This document shows, piece by piece, positions 6,522 through 14,848 of a DNA stretch of 34,723 nt. Both the position numbers and the translations under genes were made by a program. The stretch is from Clostridia bacterium (GTDB taxonomy: Bacteria; Bacillota; Clostridia; Christensenellales; Aristaeellaceae). The DNA is taken from contig JAFSNT010000190.1 of NCBI GenBank assembly GCA_017443295.1, positions 1 to 34,723 on the forward strand. Reading direction: 5' to 3'. Position 1 is the stretch's first letter. Each line of letters starts with the position of its first letter. The notes beneath the pieces are model-generated. The model was not told the origin of the DNA and ran no database searches. It saw only the letters and a list, made by a program, of their open reading frames with translations.

Positions 6522-8306
6522 ATGACAGTCAAAAAGCAAGCGCAGCCTGAACAGAAAACAACAAAGGTTTATATCTACACACGGGTATCGACAACCATGC
6601 AGATTGATGGGTATTCTTTGGATGCTCAACGTGCCAGGCTAAAGGCATACGCTGATTTTAATGGCTTTGAGATCGTTGGCGAATACGAGGATGCTGGTAA
6701 ATCCGGCAAATCCATTGAAGGCAGAACCGAATTTAATCGCATGATGGAGGACATCAAATCCGGGAAAGACGGCATTTCTTTTGTCCTCGTTTTCAAGCTG
6801 TCCCGCTTTGGCCGGAATGCGGCGGATGTATTGTCAACGCTTCAGGTCATGCAGGATTTTGACGTCAATTTAATCTGTGTGGAGGATGGCATTGATTCCT
6901 CCAAGGATGCTGGCAAGCTGATGATATCCGTTCTGTCTGCTGTTGCTGAAATCGAAAGGGAGAATATTCGCATCCAAACCATGGAAGGCCGAATCCAGAA
7001 AGCCCGCGAAGGTCGGTGGAACGGTGGCTTTGCTCCTTACGGATATGCGCTGAAAGACGGCGTATTGGAAATTAACGAAGAGGAAGCAAAGGCTATTCGG
7101 ATCATTTTCGATCAGTATGTCAATACGGATTCAGGCGCTAATGGTGTCGCCCACTATCTTGCCAATCATGGTATCGGGAAAATCCAGCGCCAGAATGGGA
7201 ATGCGCCGTTGTTCAATGCTGCTTTGATCCGGCAGATTCTGAAAAACCCGGTTTACTGCGGAAAAATTGCATACGGAAGGCGTAAGACTGAAAAGGTGTA
7301 CGGCACCAGAAACGAGTATCAAATCGTATGGAGCGACGATTATCTCCTGGTGGATGGGCTGCATGAGGGAATCGTATCAGAGGAATTATGGCAGGCTGCA
7401 CAGGTGAAGATAGCGGCGCAGGCCAAGAAATATGAAAAGGTCAACCCGACTCCCAACACCCATGTGCATCTGCTTACGACCCTAATTAAATGCCCTCTGT
7501 GCGGCGCAGGAATGTATGGCAATAAATCGACGACCCGCAGAAAGGATGGAACACCATACGATCCGTCCTACTATTATGCCTGCAAGCATCGCCGGATGGA
7601 GCGGGGGCATAAGTGCGACTACAAGAAACAGGTTCCTGAAAAGGTAATTGATCAAGCCGTGGCAGAGGTTATCATCAATCTGGTACGCAATCCCCGATTT
7701 GCGTCCCTTATGCAGGAAAAGATTGATATGAAGGTGGACACATCGGCATTGGAGCAGGAAATCGCTACGCAAGAAAAGCAGCTGAGGCAATATCATGCGA
7801 CAAAGTCAAAGCTGATTGACGAGATCGATTCTCTTGATCCTGACGATAAGCATTATATTCCGCGAAAAGTGGACCTTGACGAGCGTTTATACCGGATGTA
7901 TGATAAAATTGAAGAGACGGAAACCCTTTTGATTGACGCCAGGGCAAAGAAACGGGCCATAGAAGCCGATAAGGTCAAAGGCGATAACATCTATCGGATT
8001 CTGACCCATTTTGACAAACTGTATGACGTGATGAGCGAATCTGAACGCCAGGAATTGATGCAGGCGCTGATCGCGGAAATCCATATCCACGAGCAGCCGC
8101 AGCCCAATGGACAATGGCTCAAATCCATCAAATTCCGGCTTCCGATCATTGATGGGGACACCTCTTTGACTTTGGACAAATGTGATGGAGTCGAGACGGT
8201 ACTTGCGCTTTCCAAGGGTGAGATATCCAATAAGAGCATCCGGGTGGAATTCCCCCTGGAGGATATGCCATGCATCCTGAACGACGCCACCTGTAAGCAG
8301 ATTTAG
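6522..8306 (+). CDS. Large serine recombinase (TnpX-like integrase)
   Basis: This 594-aa site-specific recombinase would excise and integrate the element. Residues 14-160 are the resolvase-type catalytic domain with nucleophile S23 in YTRVST, then DAGKSGKSIEGR, FKLSRFGRNAADVL, and SAVAEIERENIRIQTMEG ending the domain. A recombinase domain follows, with GGFAPYGYAL at about 168 and a KNPVYCGKIAYGRRK segment. A zinc ribbon comes next, with cysteines C324, C327, C354 and C365. A coiled coil lies at about 405-480. This order is typical of large serine integrases. The ATG at 6522 has GGAGGA upstream. Its stop is only 21 bp from the stop of the convergent cyclase gene, so the element's right end must be very close. 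Elements of this kind usually cross over at a 2-bp core; the core here is unproven. Confidence 0.93.
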   Translation: MTVKKQAQPEQKTTKVYIYTRVSTTMQIDGYSLDAQRARLKAYADFNGFEIVGEYEDAGKSGKSIEGRTEFNRMMEDIKSGKDGISFVLVFKLSRFGRNAADVLSTLQVMQDFDVNLICVEDGIDSSKDAGKLMISVLSAVAEIERENIRIQTMEGRIQKAREGRWNGGFAPYGYALKDGVLEINEEEAKAIRIIFDQYVNTDSGANGVAHYLANHGIGKIQRQNGNAPLFNAALIRQILKNPVYCGKIAYGRRKTEKVYGTRNEYQIVWSDDYLLVDGLHEGIVSEELWQAAQVKIAAQAKKYEKVNPTPNTHVHLLTTLIKCPLCGAGMYGNKSTTRRKDGTPYDPSYYYACKHRRMERGHKCDYKKQVPEKVIDQAVAEVIINLVRNPRFASLMQEKIDMKVDTSALEQEIATQEKQLRQYHATKSKLIDEIDSLDPDDKHYIPRKVDLDERLYRMYDKIEETETLLIDARAKKRAIEADKVKGDNIYRILTHFDKLYDVMSESERQELMQALIAEIHIHEQPQPNGQWLKSIKFRLPIIDGDTSLTLDKCDGVETVLALSKGEISNKSIRVEFPLEDMPCILNDATCKQI

Positions 8307-8327
8307 GATCATGTGCCGGAGTATAAA

Positions 8328-9965
8328 CTAAGCCTCGAATTCCGTTCCCTCTGTCTGCCGGCGTTTCATGCTCCGCTTGTTTTCATACATAGCTCTGTCT
8401 GCATGGCGTACCACATCGTTAATCAATTTGTCCTCCTGCGGCTCGTAGTCTGCCAAGCCGCGGGAAACGTCCACCTTTTTCCATGGGTCCATTTCCGTTT
8501 CGCGCTTTTCGGAACACTTTTCATCGAAAAGACGCAGAAGCGCCTCACGGTTTTCATAGTCACGGTTCTGAAGCACAGCGACAAATTCATCCCCGCCGAT
8601 GCGGAATACGGGGCTATGTTCAAATACGTCGCATATGATCCGGGCGGTCTCTTTCAGATAAATATCTCCCTTGTCATGCCCATACTCGTCATTGATCTGC
8701 TTGAGGCTATTGCAGTCAAACATGCACACAGCGAATGCCAGCGGACCTTCAGGCTGGTCGATCTGCGTCTGCATATCTCTGACCATAATATCGAACGCGC
8801 CCCTGTTGCGCAGGGAGGTCAGCGCGTCGGCATAGGCGAGATCGTTGAGGCGCGAAATGTATTTTTTCAGGTTCTCCGTCACGCGGCGAAAGGTGTTTGT
8901 AAGGGCGCCGATCTCGTCCTTTCCATCATAGTCAAGCGTGCAGTCGTAGTTGCCTTCGTCAATCTGCTCCGCCGCCTCCGTGAGCTTTTGGAGGGGCTTT
9001 GTGATCCGTTCGGAATACTTCATGATGAAAACGATGAACACAAACAGCAGAGCAAGGAACGTAATGATGATGACCGCGATCCACTTGTGCCAGCTGGCGT
9101 TGACTTCCGACAGCGGAGCAGAAACCGTCAACAGGTCTCCATTGATCAGCGGCAGCCGGAAAGCCAGCTTCTCCGTGCCCTTATAATTGTATCGGACGAT
9201 GGAATCTGAACTGACGATTCCGTACGGAGCTTTTTCCTTGGTTTCCAGTTCCTGGATACTCATATGCGGATGATAGACGATTACGCCATCCGCGTCCGTT
9301 ATGAAGGCGTACCCGTTTTCATACAAGGTGATGTTGTTGACCTGAGCCGCCATGGCGGAATAATCCAGCTCGATCCCGATCACGCCCACGAACTGTTCGC
9401 CGAAATAAACCGGAACATTATAAGAAATCACGCGCACATCTAAATTATCCGTGATATACGGCTTGAGCCATACGGGTTCTCCGGTCGCCTTGGGTACCGT
9501 GAACCAGACGAGCTGCGAGGTATCCTCCGTATCGTATTGGGTAATATCCGTCACCTCATGCGGCGCAAAGCCTTCCCCGTCGAGATTGACGAACCAAAAG
9601 CCTTTGGCGGAAGATGAAACGGCAGGGTCGATACGATAATAGTAAGTCACAATGCCGTTTGTCTTTACCAGGATTCTTTTGAAAACGTCGCTGACGCGGT
9701 CGATGTGCGCCTGAAGCGCTTCATCGCTGACCCCGTCCAGATCGGATTCCACATAGGAAGAGACGATTTTCACATTCTGCTCTAAATTCTCGAATAAATC
9801 ATCCAGGTTTCTTTCACCGGCTTCACACAGCAGCAGCAGCATCTGCTCCGCGTCACTCATTCCCAAACGCTGAATCGCAACCATGCCGAAAGCGGTGGCA
9901 ATGATCATGGTGATAATGATCGCGCCGATGGCCATCGCTGTAATTTTTATTCTTAACGAATGCAA
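8328..9965 (-). CDS. Membrane diguanylate cyclase with Cache sensor, HAMP and GGDEF
   Basis: This 545-aa protein would make cyclic di-GMP from two GTP in response to an extracellular ligand. It has TM1 at about 8-30, a periplasmic-type double Cache domain at about 40-280, including the WFTVPKATGEPVWLKPY region and FVGVIGIELDYS, TM2 at 294-315, a HAMP linker at 316-368 and a GGDEF domain. The active-site loop GGDEF is intact at 457-461. No RxxD inhibitory site is present five residues before it (FEHS instead), so product inhibition through that site is unlikely. It starts at a TTG (9965) with AGAAGGA 8 nt upstream. That RBS lies between the stop of the REC-GGDEF gene and this start, 15 bp apart, so the two form an operon. 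The C-terminal tail RRQTEGTEFEA ends next to the mobile element. Confidence 0.92.
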   Translation of the reverse strand: MHSLRIKITAMAIGAIIITMIIATAFGMVAIQRLGMSDAEQMLLLLCEAGERNLDDLFENLEQNVKIVSSYVESDLDGVSDEALQAHIDRVSDVFKRILVKTNGIVTYYYRIDPAVSSSAKGFWFVNLDGEGFAPHEVTDITQYDTEDTSQLVWFTVPKATGEPVWLKPYITDNLDVRVISYNVPVYFGEQFVGVIGIELDYSAMAAQVNNITLYENGYAFITDADGVIVYHPHMSIQELETKEKAPYGIVSSDSIVRYNYKGTEKLAFRLPLINGDLLTVSAPLSEVNASWHKWIAVIIITFLALLFVFIVFIMKYSERITKPLQKLTEAAEQIDEGNYDCTLDYDGKDEIGALTNTFRRVTENLKKYISRLNDLAYADALTSLRNRGAFDIMVRDMQTQIDQPEGPLAFAVCMFDCNSLKQINDEYGHDKGDIYLKETARIICDVFEHSPVFRIGGDEFVAVLQNRDYENREALLRLFDEKCSEKRETEMDPWKKVDVSRGLADYEPQEDKLINDVVRHADRAMYENKRSMKRRQTEGTEFEA

Positions 9966-9980
9966 GATACGATCCTTCTT

Positions 9981-11408
9981 TCAATTGTCTTTTCGGAACC
10001 ACTGGCCTGAGGAAGATGATGAATCGTGCGTTTGCGTATCATGCCGAGACTCGGATGATTCGTGATCTGCCAAATGAACCGGCCCCGCTTCCCAGGTGAT
10101 CGTCGCCCTGTCATGGTAGGACGAGAGGTTCCAATTGTTGATCAGACGGTCAATGACGACTCTGACTCCCATTTCGTGTGTTTCCGGCAGCAAAAGGAAG
10201 ATTTGGGTGTTGCTGACCTCGACCATGACATCGCTGTTCCTCAGCGATTTTTGTATCAGCCGCCTGAATTCCGCCGTGATCTTGATGTGCTGTTCGCTGT
10301 CGATCATACGCTCACGAGGCGTAACGGTGAACAAAACCTGATAGGCAGCGCCATGGTATCGCTCCAAATACCGCATCATATACCGGTAGATGCTGATGAA
10401 GGCTTCTTTGCCCGTCCACATGGCGTTTGGGGATGTGTTTCTCTCTTCGAGAATCTTGGTGACGGAATCAAGATTCAGCTGATCGGAAGGAACAAGCGTA
10501 TCAACCTGCGGGCTTCCGCTCAGGGCGCATCCGCCTTTTCCGGTCTGTTTCACGATGCCCAGCGCCTGATCCGCCAAATGAAACAGCTCCCGGTATGACC
10601 GCCCATGAAGGGGTACCGCGGCGGCGCCGATGGAGACGCCGATGGGGAATTTCAGGCTGCCCTCAAAATGCTGATGCATCATTTTGCGATAATCCCGATT
10701 GATTCGCTCGGTATAATGCCGCAGTTCGTTCTCTGTTCGCATATTTTTCGCGAACAGCAGGAATTCGTCTCCGCCGATTCGGCCACATATGTCCTCGCTG
10801 CGCATATTCTTTTTCAACAGGTCGGAGAACATGACGATGACCCGATCTCCAATGTCGTGTCCGTATAGATCGTTGAAGAGCTTGAAGGAATCAAGATCCA
10901 AAACGCACAGGAATCCGGTCTCCACCTGACAAATTGCTTCCATGCGGTCTTCGACGGTATCCTTGTTCAGAAAGCCTGTCATCCGGTCGATCATGGCGTT
11001 TCTTTCAAGCTGCACCAGTTTTTTCTGCGTCTGGAGGGCGTTTTGAACCCTGCGCGTCAAGATGTCGGGATTGATGGGCTTGTGGATATAGTCGATCGCC
11101 CCCAGCCGCAATCCGTCGGTCTCTGACGCTTGCGCTTCATCGGTCGACAGGAAAATGACGGGGATATTGGCTCTGCTGTCTTTCAGATTGCGCACGGCCT
11201 TCAGGGTTTCAAAGCCATCCATTTCCCGCATGAAAATATTGATCAACAGAAGATCAGGCACAGAGGCGCTTTGCTGGAGATAATCAAGCAATTCCCGACC
11301 TGTTTTCAGCGCTGTGGTTTTTATGCCGGTGTTTTTAAGCGCGCTTTTGGCAATTTGCAAATCTGCCGCATTGTCATCGACAATGATCATCCAGTCTGCC
11401 ACAATCAT
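9981..11408 (-). CDS. REC-GGDEF response regulator with degenerate second GGDEF-like domain
   Basis: The 475-aa protein has a receiver domain (1-125), a GGDEF domain (about 135-300) and a further domain (about 320-445). The receiver keeps the acidic pair D11-D12 and K110, but the phospho-acceptor position is Asn57 (LLINIFMREMDG), so it should not be phosphorylated in the usual way. The first GGDEF is intact at 212-216, with an RxxD inhibitory site at 203-206, so it is probably an active, feedback-inhibited cyclase. The third domain has the GGDEF-family pattern IQKSLRNSDVMVEVSNTQIF with SNTQI at 399-403 in place of GGDEF. It is probably inactive and may be regulatory. The start at ATG 11408 or GTG 11402 is uncertain; the GTG has better spacing from AGAGGGGGG. 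The gene is first in the operon with the Cache cyclase. Confidence 0.9.
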   Translation of the reverse strand: MIVADWMIIVDDNAADLQIAKSALKNTGIKTTALKTGRELLDYLQQSASVPDLLLINIFMREMDGFETLKAVRNLKDSRANIPVIFLSTDEAQASETDGLRLGAIDYIHKPINPDILTRRVQNALQTQKKLVQLERNAMIDRMTGFLNKDTVEDRMEAICQVETGFLCVLDLDSFKLFNDLYGHDIGDRVIVMFSDLLKKNMRSEDICGRIGGDEFLLFAKNMRTENELRHYTERINRDYRKMMHQHFEGSLKFPIGVSIGAAAVPLHGRSYRELFHLADQALGIVKQTGKGGCALSGSPQVDTLVPSDQLNLDSVTKILEERNTSPNAMWTGKEAFISIYRYMMRYLERYHGAAYQVLFTVTPRERMIDSEQHIKITAEFRRLIQKSLRNSDVMVEVSNTQIFLLLPETHEMGVRVVIDRLINNWNLSSYHDRATITWEAGPVHLADHESSESRHDTQTHDSSSSSGQWFRKDN

Positions 11409-11509
11409 CCCCCCTCTCGTACAAGATTGCTTTCTCCGCTTACTCTGTACAAGGAATGGCAGCAGTCTCGGGCTTATGGAAACCGCTTGGGACATACTGC
11501 TTCTTTTAT

Positions 11510-11539
11510 ATTATAGTGAAAACCTGACAAACACATCAA
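11510..11539 (-). promoter_or_regulatory. Promoter of the REC-GGDEF/Cache-GGDEF operon
   Basis: On the minus strand TTGATG (11534-11539) is followed after 18 bp by TATAAT (11510-11515). It lies about 100 bp upstream of the REC-GGDEF start and points away from the HTH-REC operon. Confidence 0.55.
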
Positions 11540-11545
11540 GGGGAC

Positions 11546-11560
11546 GTGGCAGAATGCCAC
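11546..11560. promoter_or_regulatory. Candidate operator between divergent signalling operons
   Basis: The palindrome GTGGCA-GAA-TGCCAC lies between the divergent promoters at 11510-11539 and 11594-11621. The position suits a site for a dimeric regulator, possibly the HTH-REC protein encoded at 11642. No protein-site match can be shown from the sequence. Confidence 0.4.
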
Positions 11561-11593
11561 ATAGAAATTTGACCATAGTACTTGCGATTTTGC

Positions 11594-11621
11594 CTGACAG
11601 TGGGTATTATGTTTATATAAT
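11594..11621 (+). promoter_or_regulatory. Promoter of the HTH-REC/histidine kinase operon
   Basis: CTGACA (11594-11599) and TATAAT (11616-11621) are spaced by 16 bp; a second overlapping TATAAT follows at 11621-11626. The start codon at 11642 is close, giving a short leader with GGGAG as RBS. Confidence 0.55.
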
Positions 11622-11641
11622 ATAATTGGGAGTATTGGTTC

Positions 11642-12234
11642 ATGATGATTCCTTTTTCAGAAGCACTGCGGCGATTGAGGATCGAGAAGGGCTATTCACA
11701 GCAGCGGCTTGCCGATACGCTGCACGTCGATCGATCCACCGTTACGAAATGGGAGACGGGCGACCGCGTACCCGACGCGGTCATGATCTCCCTGCTCTCC
11801 GACTGTTTAGGCGTGAATGTCGCCGAGCTCCTGCACGCTTCGGAGAAGTCTGCCGCCCGGCCTGTCGTCATGATAGTGGACGACGAGAACATCATTTTGC
11901 GGGGCAGCGTCCCCATCCTGGAGAAAGCCATTCCTGACGCGGAAATCGCCGCTTTTAGGATACCGGCCGAAGCCGTGGCTTACGCGAAGGTTCATCCCGT
12001 TTCGCTGGCGTTCCTGGATATCAAGATGGGGCGGGTCAGCGGTCTGAACGTCTGCCGGGAGCTTTTGGCAGTCAATCCCCGTCCAACGTCGTCTATCTTA
12101 CGGCGTACCGGGAATATTCCTTTGACGCCTGGGCTACCGGCGCCTGCGGCTATCTGCTCAAGCCCATCACTGTGGATACGGTGCGGAGAATTCTGGCAGA
12201 GCTGCGATATCCGATGAGAAGGGGCGGCGTATGA
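11642..12234 (+). pseudogene. HTH-REC response regulator broken by a frameshift
   Basis: The intact frame starts at ATG 11642. It encodes an XRE-type helix-turn-helix (residues 5-65, YSQQRLADTLHVDRSTVTKWETG) followed by a receiver domain with D80-D81 and phospho-acceptor D126 (LAFLDIKM). After R147 the frame changes: from about 12083 the receiver continues one base out of phase as NVVYLTAYREYSFDAWATG then YLLKPITVDTVRRILAEL, ending at TGA 12232-12234. That second part supplies the conserved Thr and Lys. Its stop overlaps the kinase ATG at 12231 as ATGA, which is the expected operon arrangement. The frame as read gives a 191-aa product with an unrelated tail ending at 12217. One extra base, or two missing, near 12080-12086 explains this. 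It is either a real inactivating mutation or a sequencing error. Confidence 0.8.
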
Positions 12235-13496
12235 TGATGAGTGGGATAAACCTTGTCAATTTTGCCATCGTGATCAGCGCGCTGATCATCTCTGTGATAG
12301 GCTTGCTTTTGATGATTATTCTTCGCAGGACGGTTCGGGAGGGCAGCGTCTTCTTTCTGGCCTTTTTCCTTCTGCTGGTGGGATATACGTCTTCGGCTGT
12401 GATCAACGAGCTTGCCGATACGGCGGTCATATCACAGATCTCACTGTTTTCAAATTCTCTGTTCTCGTCCCTTCTGATTCCGGCCATTACCGTATATCTG
12501 CTTCGCTGCGCCGGGGAGGACTGGCGGCGCAGTCCGCTGTTCGCGGCGGTTGCCAGCCTGTGGGCGGTGTACTTTGCGCTGCTGGTCATCACGCAGTTTA
12601 CCACCTGGATATACTATTTCACTCCGGACAACGTCTATCACCGGGGAGCGTGGTATCCGCTGCTCCTGATCCCGCCCGCTCTGCTGATGGTAGTGAATCT
12701 GATTGGCCTGTGGCGCTTCCGTGCCGCGCTTACACACCGGCAGCGGGTCGCTTTTCTCATTTACTTTGTGGTGCCGCTGGTCTGCATGCTGATACAGATG
12801 TTTTTCTTCGGCCTGCTGCTGATCGTATTCGGCACGGCGTTGGCTGTGCTCTTCATGTTCGTCTTTTTCCTGTACGATCAGGTGGAGCATTCGATCCGGC
12901 AGGCTGAGGAAAACGCCAGGCAGCGCGCCAGCATCAATGTGCTCCAGATGCGCCCGCATTTTATCTGCAACACCATGATGAGCATCTACTACCTGATCGC
13001 GCTGGACGCCGAAAAGGCGCGGCAGGTCACCCTGGATTTTACCACGTATCTTCGGGACAACTTTACCGCCATCGCCAAGGAGGACACGATCCCCTTCGCG
13101 GAGGAGCTGGAACACACGCGGGCATATCTCGCGGTGGAAAAGGTGCGGCACGAGGACAAGCTGTATATAGAATTGGATACGCCCTGGACATCGTTCCGTG
13201 TTCCCCCGCTGACCCTGCAGCCTATCGTGGAAAACGCCATCGTGCATGGCGTCAGCCCCGACCTGGAGCCGCTTTATCTCTCCATATTGACCCGGGAGAC
13301 AAAAGCCGGCATCGAGATCATCGTAGAGGATACCGGCCCCGGCTTTGCGCCAGTCGATGATCACGAGCCGCATATTGCGCTTAATAATATCCGGGACCGC
13401 CTGGAAATGATGTGCGGCGGCACCCTGGAGATCACATCGCGTGAAACGGGCGGGACCAGAGTTGCGATTCGGGTGCCGCTCAAGAATGTGAAATGA
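12231..13496 (+). CDS. LytS-like sensor histidine kinase with multi-TM sensor
   Basis: This 421-aa kinase has six or seven hydrophobic segments in residues 1-215, forming a membrane sensor of unknown ligand. A His_kinase domain follows with H243 in LQMRPHFICNTMMSIYYL, then an HATPase domain with N-box N335 (LQPIVENAIVHG), G1 box VEDTGPGF and G2 box IALNNIRDRLEMM. The motif pattern is that of the HPK7/8 class (LytS/YehU-like), where the phosphorylated His lies in an RPHF motif. The ATG overlaps the stop of the HTH-REC gene in ATGA, so the two were a cognate pair. The regulator is frameshifted, so the kinase may lack a partner. It could signal to another receiver nearby, such as that at 14849-15664. 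Confidence 0.9.
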   Translation: MMMSGINLVNFAIVISALIISVIGLLLMIILRRTVREGSVFFLAFFLLLVGYTSSAVINELADTAVISQISLFSNSLFSSLLIPAITVYLLRCAGEDWRRSPLFAAVASLWAVYFALLVITQFTTWIYYFTPDNVYHRGAWYPLLLIPPALLMVVNLIGLWRFRAALTHRQRVAFLIYFVVPLVCMLIQMFFFGLLLIVFGTALAVLFMFVFFLYDQVEHSIRQAEENARQRASINVLQMRPHFICNTMMSIYYLIALDAEKARQVTLDFTTYLRDNFTAIAKEDTIPFAEELEHTRAYLAVEKVRHEDKLYIELDTPWTSFRVPPLTLQPIVENAIVHGVSPDLEPLYLSILTRETKAGIEIIVEDTGPGFAPVDDHEPHIALNNIRDRLEMMCGGTLEITSRETGGTRVAIRVPLKNVK

Positions 13497-13614
13497 TCCC
13501 TCGAACCAACAGAGCTGCAAAGAACATATTATTCGTTTTCGAGACCCAAATGTACGCTGTGGATTTGTGTTGACAGGTTTGGACCGAGCAGTACAAGGAG
13601 ATGAAAAAGGCCTC

Positions 13615-14823
13615 ATGACTTATTCAAGCACAGCAATATTGGCGCTGCTTGTTCATTGCATCATAAACAACGACGCCATAAGAAACCGGCATTACAGGAA
13701 CACAACGCCTGCCGGGAGAGCCTATCGCCTGCTTATGCTGAGCGTGGCAATATTTTATATTTCTGACGCTTTTTGGGGCATCCTCTATGACGCGCATATG
13801 ACGACCGCGGTGTTTGCCGATACCGTGCTTTACTTTGCCGCGATGGCTGCCACGCTCTTTTTGTGGACTCGTTATGTGGTAAACTATCTGCAGGAGAGGT
13901 CTTGGATCATCAAAGCGCTGTATTATATTGGCTTGCTTTTTCTTGCCTCTATGTCCGGTGTGTTGATATTGAACTTCTTTATGCCTGTCATGTTCTGGTT
14001 TGATGAAGAAGGAGTTTATCATGCGGCTGATCTGAGATACGCCATTCTGATCATACAAGTCATCCTGTTTATGTCTTCTGCCTGTTATGTGCTGTTTATA
14101 TCGAAAGGCAAGAATCAGAGCGCGAAACGCCGTCATCGGGCCATAGGATTATTTGGTTTCGCAATGGCAATTCTGGTGGTCGTTCAGGTGACTTACCCGC
14201 TCCTCCCGCTGTATGCCATTGGGTGGCTGCTGGGAACCTGCATCCTTCATACCTTTGTTCTGGAGGATATGAAAGAGGATCGTCGGCTTGAATTGGAAGA
14301 AATGGTTCTGAGGGAAGAAAAACAAAAGAAGGAGCTTGGTTCGGCAAGGCAGCTTGCATACAGGGATTCTCTCACCGGCGTAAAGAGCTATAACGCATAT
14401 GTTGAGGCGGAGCAGCAGATAAACGAACGTATCGCAAGCAGTGAGTTGCGGGAGTTCGGCGTGGTTGTGTTCGATGTAAACGGCCTGAAACGCACGAATG
14501 ATACCCATGGCCATGAAGCGGGAGACCGTCTTCTTCAGGATGCCTGCCGCCTGATCTGCGCAAGGTTCATGCATAGTCCGGTTTTCCGAATCGGCGGGGA
14601 TGAATTTGTCGCCTTACTGGAGGGCCAAGATTATCAGAACAGAATATCACTTCTGGCAGACTTTGAAACGCAGGCGGAGATAAACCTGCGCAATGGATCA
14701 ACGGTTGTTGCCAGCGGCCTTGCCACATTCCGGCGTGGGGAAGATAGTAGCTTCCGCCAAGTGTTTGAAAGAGCAGACGCAAGAATGTATGACCGAAAAG
14801 GGTTACTGAAAGCGAAAGAATAG
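13615..14823 (+). CDS. Membrane-bound diguanylate cyclase (GGDEF)
   Basis: This is a 402-aa protein. About six or seven hydrophobic segments fill residues 1-215, forming an uncharacterised membrane sensor. A short charged coiled coil, EEMVLREEKQKKELGSARQL, leads to a GGDEF domain with intact GGDEF near 324-328 and the catalytic-fold motifs DSLTGVKSYNAY and DVNGLKRTNDTHGHEAGD. The residues before the active loop (HSPVFRI) give no RxxD inhibitory site. I chose ATG 13615 with AAAAAGG just upstream; the frame is open back to a GTG at 13567, which would add 16 residues, and an AAGGAG lies in between. It resembles the cyclase at 8328 around SPVFRIGGDEF, so the two may be paralogues. The sensor's input is unknown. 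Confidence 0.88.
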   Translation: MTYSSTAILALLVHCIINNDAIRNRHYRNTTPAGRAYRLLMLSVAIFYISDAFWGILYDAHMTTAVFADTVLYFAAMAATLFLWTRYVVNYLQERSWIIKALYYIGLLFLASMSGVLILNFFMPVMFWFDEEGVYHAADLRYAILIIQVILFMSSACYVLFISKGKNQSAKRRHRAIGLFGFAMAILVVVQVTYPLLPLYAIGWLLGTCILHTFVLEDMKEDRRLELEEMVLREEKQKKELGSARQLAYRDSLTGVKSYNAYVEAEQQINERIASSELREFGVVVFDVNGLKRTNDTHGHEAGDRLLQDACRLICARFMHSPVFRIGGDEFVALLEGQDYQNRISLLADFETQAEINLRNGSTVVASGLATFRRGEDSSFRQVFERADARMYDRKGLLKAKE

Positions 14824-14848
14824 CGGCCGCTTGCGTTGAAGAATGATT

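Larger units (their letters stand above)
1602..8328. mobile_element. Tn4451-like integrative mobilizable element (boundaries tentative)
   Basis: The genes from 1634 to 8306 form a recognisable mobile module: XRE regulator, CHC2 primase-like protein, P4-type helicase, MobV relaxase, TnpV and a large serine recombinase. TnpV and the recombinase match the accessory protein and integrase of Tn4451-type elements. No type IV secretion genes and no cargo genes are seen, so movement between cells would need a helper conjugative system. The base composition is more AT-rich than the region beyond 16 kb. A shared 7-mer TATAAAC occurs 26 bp outside the first gene's stop (1602-1608) and 16 bp past the recombinase stop (8322-8328), and is used here as a tentative core site. 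A 7-bp match can arise by chance, so the ends are a guess while the module itself is well supported. Confidence 0.6.

Noticed and set aside
13567-13614. GTG start for the membrane GGDEF gene
   Set aside because: The extra 16 residues contain charged residues before the first hydrophobic segment, and no RBS precedes the GTG; ATG 13615 fits a membrane N-terminus better.
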